The notes below the pieces were generated by a model. It ran no database searches and was not told where the DNA came from. It saw nothing but the letters and a program-made list of their open reading frames with translations. A program made the position numbers and the translations under genes. From the NCBI GenBank assembly GCA_002354805.1, contig DEMH01000009.1:310001-374000 (forward strand): DNA of 64,000 bases. The letters run 5' to 3'. Source of the DNA: Gammaproteobacteria bacterium UBA2675. GTDB lineage: Bacteria; Pseudomonadota; Gammaproteobacteria; Pseudomonadales; Pseudohongiellaceae. This document shows, piece by piece, positions 60,340 through 64,000 of this stretch; the first letter of the stretch is position 1; every line of letters begins with the position of its first letter.

Positions 60340-62298
60340 CTACAACAGAGCTGTGCGTTCCTGTGGCGTCATGAAAGGCACCGGGTTGCTGCTGCGATGG
60401 CCGTAAATGACCGCATATACCAGAACATTCTGCACGTACCCGCGAGTCTCAAGGAAGGGAATCGTTTCAATCCACACATCGATGGGGACCGGATTGTCTT
60501 CTGTGCGTCGCAGCCATTGTTTGACACGGTTCGGACCGGCGTTGTACGCAGCCGCTGCCAGGATGCGGTTATTGTCAAACTCGTCCATCAGGCTGGCCAG
60601 ATAGTGGCTGCCCAGCGAAATATTGACGTCGGGTGTGTAGAGGTCATCACTGCTGATCTGCAGTCCCAGCGAGCGTCCCACTTCTCTGGCGGTGGCGGGC
60701 ATCAATTGCATCAGGCCGCGTGCTCCGGCTGGTGAGCGCACGTCATGCATGTAGGCACTTTCCTGACGGGTAATGGCAGACAGAAATTGTGGCTGCAGGC
60801 CCAGTTGCGCAGCAGCGGAGTTGAAATGATCCGCGTAGGCCAACGGGAAGCGCAGCTCCAGGTCGTCCCAGTGCTGCAACTGGATCATGGCCTGTATTGT
60901 ATTGCGATGCCAGCCCCAGTCGAGCGCCAGACGTCCGCTGGCACCAATCTGCTCCGGACTCATGCGGGCAGTGGCGTGCGCCCATTCATTGCGTGCATTG
61001 ATTTCATCGCCGATATGAAACAGCTCATGTGCTCGGACAATCGCCGGCATGTCATACAGGGCTTGCCGTTGAGCCTGGCTGGTGGCCACCGGAATGTCTG
61101 TCATATCGTAGGGCTGACCCAGTCGGTCGGCTGCCAGATAGCCGTAAAAACTGCGATTGCCCGCCAGAGACTGATAGATGCCCTGTGCCTCGGCCTCGGC
61201 ACCGTCATGATTCAGCAGTACGATGGCTCTGGCGCGCCAGTACTGCCAGCGCTCCGATGCCCGGTCTTCTGCGGGCAGATATGCAAGCAATCGGTACAGG
61301 CCTGGCCAGTCCTGATCCCGCAGTGCATCACGTAGCAGCCAGCTCACCAGCGTCTCGGTTGCCAGGCCGGGCGTGTTGCGCATCAGGGTTTCAGTTTCTT
61401 CATCAAAGCCCTGTACCAACAGGCGCATGGCAATAAAGCGCTGCAGGTCCAGCATGATCTCGTCTTCAAAGTTCTGGTGCTCATGGTGCTGATTCAGCAG
61501 CAGCATCGCCAGCGGCGCATCAATTCTGGCCAGGCGGCGCACACCATGCAGGATGATTTCTCTTACTTCAGGCGTTCGGGCACTGAGTGAATCCAGATTG
61601 CGCAGGCGCTCAGGCTGCTGATCAATCTGCAGGTAAAGCTGGGCCAGCTGTTGCTCGCGATCTGGCATCAGTGTGCTGATGTAGCGTGCCAGTGATCGGT
61701 TGCCAGCCTGAATATTTTTGCTGAATCGCTGCCAGGCAATGTCAGGCGTCAGGTAACCCGCTGCCATCCAGGCCTCAAAAACCGGGTCGCACTCATTAGG
61801 CTGCGAGCGGGCAACGTTCCACAGTTCGCCAGCCGCAGCCAGCTGGCTGTCATCGCCAAGCTCCAGCCAGGCGCGATGCGCGTAACAGCTCAGACTGGTG
61901 TAGGTATTGTCCGGGTTATAGTAGCGGACAATATCTTCCCAGCGGCGTTCATCTGCAAGCAGTGCCACCCACTCGCGCTCCAGGCGTTCGGCAAGATAGG
62001 AGCCGGCATAGCGTTCCAGGAACGCATCAACATCCGCAAAGGGCAGGCGATTCAGGCGACGATTAAGATCGGCATAATCCAGGTACTGCACCAGCGGGTA
62101 GTCATCAAGCTCCGCGCGCAGCGCCTGGTACTCCTGCTGGCGGTTAAGCTGCAATGCGTCGCGCGCCGACAGGTAACGCTGGCGCTGCTCATTAATATTG
62201 GTGCCATAGTGAGGCGCCTGGGCAAGTGCGGCAGGCAGGGACAGCCCCAGAAGCAGTGCTGAAACGACAAGATTGCGAAGCATTCTATGGCTGTCCAT
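60340..62298 (-). CDS. slt: Soluble lytic murein transglycosylase (Slt70-like)
   Basis: The 652-residue protein has the length of Slt70, a signal peptide (MLRNLVVSALLLGLSLPAALA), a superhelical U-shaped N-terminal region, and the C-terminal transglycosylase domain with the catalytic Glu in SAITRQESAYMHDV, then PAGARGLMQLMPATAREVG and AAAYNAGPNRVKQW. It cleaves the MurNAc-GlcNAc bond in peptidoglycan to give 1,6-anhydro products. Start may be the ATG five codons inside. It acts in the periplasm in wall turnover; no partner gene is adjacent. Confidence 0.95.
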   Translation of the reverse strand: MDSHRMLRNLVVSALLLGLSLPAALAQAPHYGTNINEQRQRYLSARDALQLNRQQEYQALRAELDDYPLVQYLDYADLNRRLNRLPFADVDAFLERYAGSYLAERLEREWVALLADERRWEDIVRYYNPDNTYTSLSCYAHRAWLELGDDSQLAAAGELWNVARSQPNECDPVFEAWMAAGYLTPDIAWQRFSKNIQAGNRSLARYISTLMPDREQQLAQLYLQIDQQPERLRNLDSLSARTPEVREIILHGVRRLARIDAPLAMLLLNQHHEHQNFEDEIMLDLQRFIAMRLLVQGFDEETETLMRNTPGLATETLVSWLLRDALRDQDWPGLYRLLAYLPAEDRASERWQYWRARAIVLLNHDGAEAEAQGIYQSLAGNRSFYGYLAADRLGQPYDMTDIPVATSQAQRQALYDMPAIVRAHELFHIGDEINARNEWAHATARMSPEQIGASGRLALDWGWHRNTIQAMIQLQHWDDLELRFPLAYADHFNSAAAQLGLQPQFLSAITRQESAYMHDVRSPAGARGLMQLMPATAREVGRSLGLQISSDDLYTPDVNISLGSHYLASLMDEFDNNRILAAAAYNAGPNRVKQWLRRTEDNPVPIDVWIETIPFLETRGYVQNVLVYAVIYGHRSSNPVPFMTPQERTALL

Positions 62299-62390
62299 GA
62301 CGGTCTCTGTTGTTTTCGTTGCTGCTAAAGCAGACCCAGTAGTTGTGTGATTCGTTTCATGGCGGAATAGCCTGCGTTCAGGCCTCGTCG

Positions 62391-64000
62391 TTAGCGCGCA
62401 GGCAGGCGGCCATCGGGATGATCCTGCCAGAATTCACGCAGCGCATGCAATTGCCCGGCAGTCCAGTTTTCAGGTTCGCTCATTGCAAGCCATACATCAT
62501 GATAATGCGCTGCCGCGTACCAGTGTCCAAAGCCGCGTGGTGCGGTGCGGTTGGTCATATCGGCGGCAAGCTGCAGCATGGTCACCACGGGATACCAGCG
62601 CAGCGTGGGCAATACATCGGGTCCGCGCTCGGCGCTCATCCAGGGCGGCTCGCGGTAAAAATACATTGGGTCAAAGAAGGTGATCGGGTCGCTGGCATAC
62701 TGCAGAAACGCGATTCTGAACGCTCCCCAGGAATCCACTGGGTAGTCGGGTGAACCGTTTTGATTGAAAAAACGCACGACCGCGCCATCGCGGAAACTGG
62801 GCCGCCAATGCGGCGTATCTGCATCGCGGCGCTGAGTGACATCACGCCAGGTTTCGCTGCTGAATGGCGGGCCGCTCCACAGCGCGCCATGAAACGGGTC
62901 ATCAATGATGTCGTAGAAATCAAAGGACAGATCCGAGTTGCGGGCGCCAAGGCTGAGCCCCGTCAGATAGAGCTTCGGGCGGGAGTCGGCAGGCAGCTCA
63001 CTCCAGTAGCCGTATATTGTCTGAAACATCTGCCGTGCGAGCTCGACGCCATACTCGCTCTCTGACAGCAGTGCCAGCGGGCTGGACAGGTAGGAGTATT
63101 GAGCCGCTACGCTGGCGACGCTGCCGCGATGCAGAAATTCCAGCGGTGTCACACTGGCCGGGTCAATCCAGCCGTCACCGGTCGGTGTTACCAGCAACAA
63201 CACTTCCCTGTCGAAGGCATCGGTGCGCAGCAATTCGCGAAGAGCAAGCTCTGCCCGGGCTGCGTTGGATTCAGCGGAATTGAGCCCGACATACACGCGA
63301 ATGGGGCGCATGGCTGGCGTGCCCGTCAGTGATGCAATCTGTTCAACCGTTGGCGTTGCACTGATGTATCGTCGGCCCTGTCTGCCCAGAGATTCCCAGG
63401 CGATTAGTGACTGCGCGCTGCCCACCAGTCCCGCATCCAGTGGCTGGGCTATTTCTGGTTCGATCAGCTCGTCAATCTGTTGATAGGACCGGTCAGCAGC
63501 CTGAAACGCCCGCGTAAAAAAGACACCGTCAATGATGGACCAGAACAGGGCGAAGGCCAGCAACAGGCCGATCAGATGAGACACCCGGGCTGGAACAAAG
63601 CGTTGCAGGCGCGCGGAGAGAAAACGAAAGGTGCGTACAAACAGATGGGCCAGCGCTAACAGACTGAGAAAGACGAGCAGAGCAACCAGGCCGATCGTGC
63701 TGATCTGCACGCCACTGATTTCATTCATGCCCATCAGGCGTCGCAGCTCATTCTGCCATTCACCTGCCTGCCAGATAAAAAGTACAGCAATTGCCAGGCA
63801 GATGGCGCCTGCCAGCCACTGCAGACGCCACAGAACCCGGGCGTTGAAACGTGGCAGATGAAAATAGACCCAAAGATGATACAGCGCCGCACCGATGCCG
63901 TAGCCAGCCAGCAGAGAAAGCCCTGACAGCAAACCCTGCATGGCACCCATGCGGGGCACCAGTGACGGGCTGAGCGACAAGGCAAAAAACAGCGTGCCCA
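62391..64000 (-). CDS. Alpha/beta-hydrolase family membrane protein (start beyond window)
   Basis: The frame continues through the right edge without a start: upstream residues GTLFFALSLSPSLVPR are the family's typical beginning region, so the 5' end lies outside. The N-terminal part holds several membrane helices (GLLSGLSLLAGYGIGAALYH, LAGAICLAIAVLFIW, VALLVFLSLLALAHLFV, LIGLLLAFALFWSIIDG). The C-terminal part has the hydrolase domain with LYLTGLSLGARNSD (nucleophile region G-L-S-L-G) and GHWYAAAHYHDVWLA with the terminal His. This corresponds to the Abhydrolase_9 plus N-terminal membrane domain architecture. The function is unknown. Confidence 0.9.
   Translation of the reverse strand, partial: GTLFFALSLSPSLVPRMGAMQGLLSGLSLLAGYGIGAALYHLWVYFHLPRFNARVLWRLQWLAGAICLAIAVLFIWQAGEWQNELRRLMGMNEISGVQISTIGLVALLVFLSLLALAHLFVRTFRFLSARLQRFVPARVSHLIGLLLAFALFWSIIDGVFFTRAFQAADRSYQQIDELIEPEIAQPLDAGLVGSAQSLIAWESLGRQGRRYISATPTVEQIASLTGTPAMRPIRVYVGLNSAESNAARAELALRELLRTDAFDREVLLLVTPTGDGWIDPASVTPLEFLHRGSVASVAAQYSYLSSPLALLSESEYGVELARQMFQTIYGYWSELPADSRPKLYLTGLSLGARNSDLSFDFYDIIDDPFHGALWSGPPFSSETWRDVTQRRDADTPHWRPSFRDGAVVRFFNQNGSPDYPVDSWGAFRIAFLQYASDPITFFDPMYFYREPPWMSAERGPDVLPTLRWYPVVTMLQLAADMTNRTAPRGFGHWYAAAHYHDVWLAMSEPENWTAGQLHALREFWQDHPDGRLPAR

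Noticed and set aside
1..64000. tRNA, rRNA, CRISPR array or transposase genes
   Set aside because: Reading both strands by eye showed no cloverleaf-type genes, ribosomal RNA sequence, regular spacer-repeat arrays or transposase motifs; a tRNA could still be missed without a covariance search.

Overview
The window looks like one contiguous piece of a gammaproteobacterial chromosome. Most genes are moderately GC-rich, and they include a MoxR/DUF58/TgpA operon, SoxR, an Slt lytic transglycosylase, TonB-dependent and MipA-type outer-membrane proteins, chemotaxis receptors and c-di-GMP enzymes. The many exported lipoproteins, amidohydrolase/DUF885/PepF-type hydrolases and porins would suit a marine or other aquatic heterotroph. 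A genus cannot be named from sequence alone. No rRNA, tRNA, CRISPR array, IS element or integrase gene was seen. Both ends cut through genes: a MoxR ATPase at the left and an alpha/beta-hydrolase-family membrane protein at the right. Layout: 2-3746 is the MoxR-DUF58-transglutaminase operon. 3866-8450 is an AT-richer block of cassette-like genes separated by structured repeats with the hallmarks of integron attC sites (RYYYAAC...GTTRRRY ends and paired L arms with an extrahelical base). With no integrase present it is best read as a CALIN (cluster of attC sites lacking an integron integrase). Its cargo is a PIN-like nuclease, a RelA/SpoT-domain nucleotidyltransferase, two membrane proteins (DUF4386, DUF6090), a small membrane protein and a VOC protein. 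8461-11465 holds further small orphan genes and an exported lipase. 11546-19959 carries a MipA-like protein, a cytochrome c/Vgb-type propeller fusion, a Ca2+/Na+ antiporter, an exported protein with 31 four-residue repeats next to a beta-barrel, an exported oligoendopeptidase F and small enzymes. 20021-23250 is a minus-strand unit of chemoreceptor, porin and short PstS-like binding protein. 23515-34573 holds a GST, a GNAT, a TMEM175-like protein, a DUF5916 outer-membrane protein, a TonB receptor paired with an Asp-box/TlpA hybrid, an amidohydrolase and a MAPEG protein. 34845-40278 is a cold-shock gene followed by a signalling cluster: CSS-EAL phosphodiesterase, MCP, and a diguanylate cyclase with an NMT1-like sensor. 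40427-64000 is mainly hydrolases, lipoproteins, small conserved proteins and four regulators or regulator sites: MarR, a WYL/YafY protein, SoxR with a near-ideal operator, and a class D beta-lactamase-like protein that has lost its catalytic residues. The items most worth following are the cassette array with its possible toxin or defence cargo, the tetrapeptide-repeat protein, the OXA-like pseudoenzyme, the ribosome-binding-site hairpin ahead of the TonB receptor, and the strong inverted repeats at the marR, yafY-like and soxR promoters.
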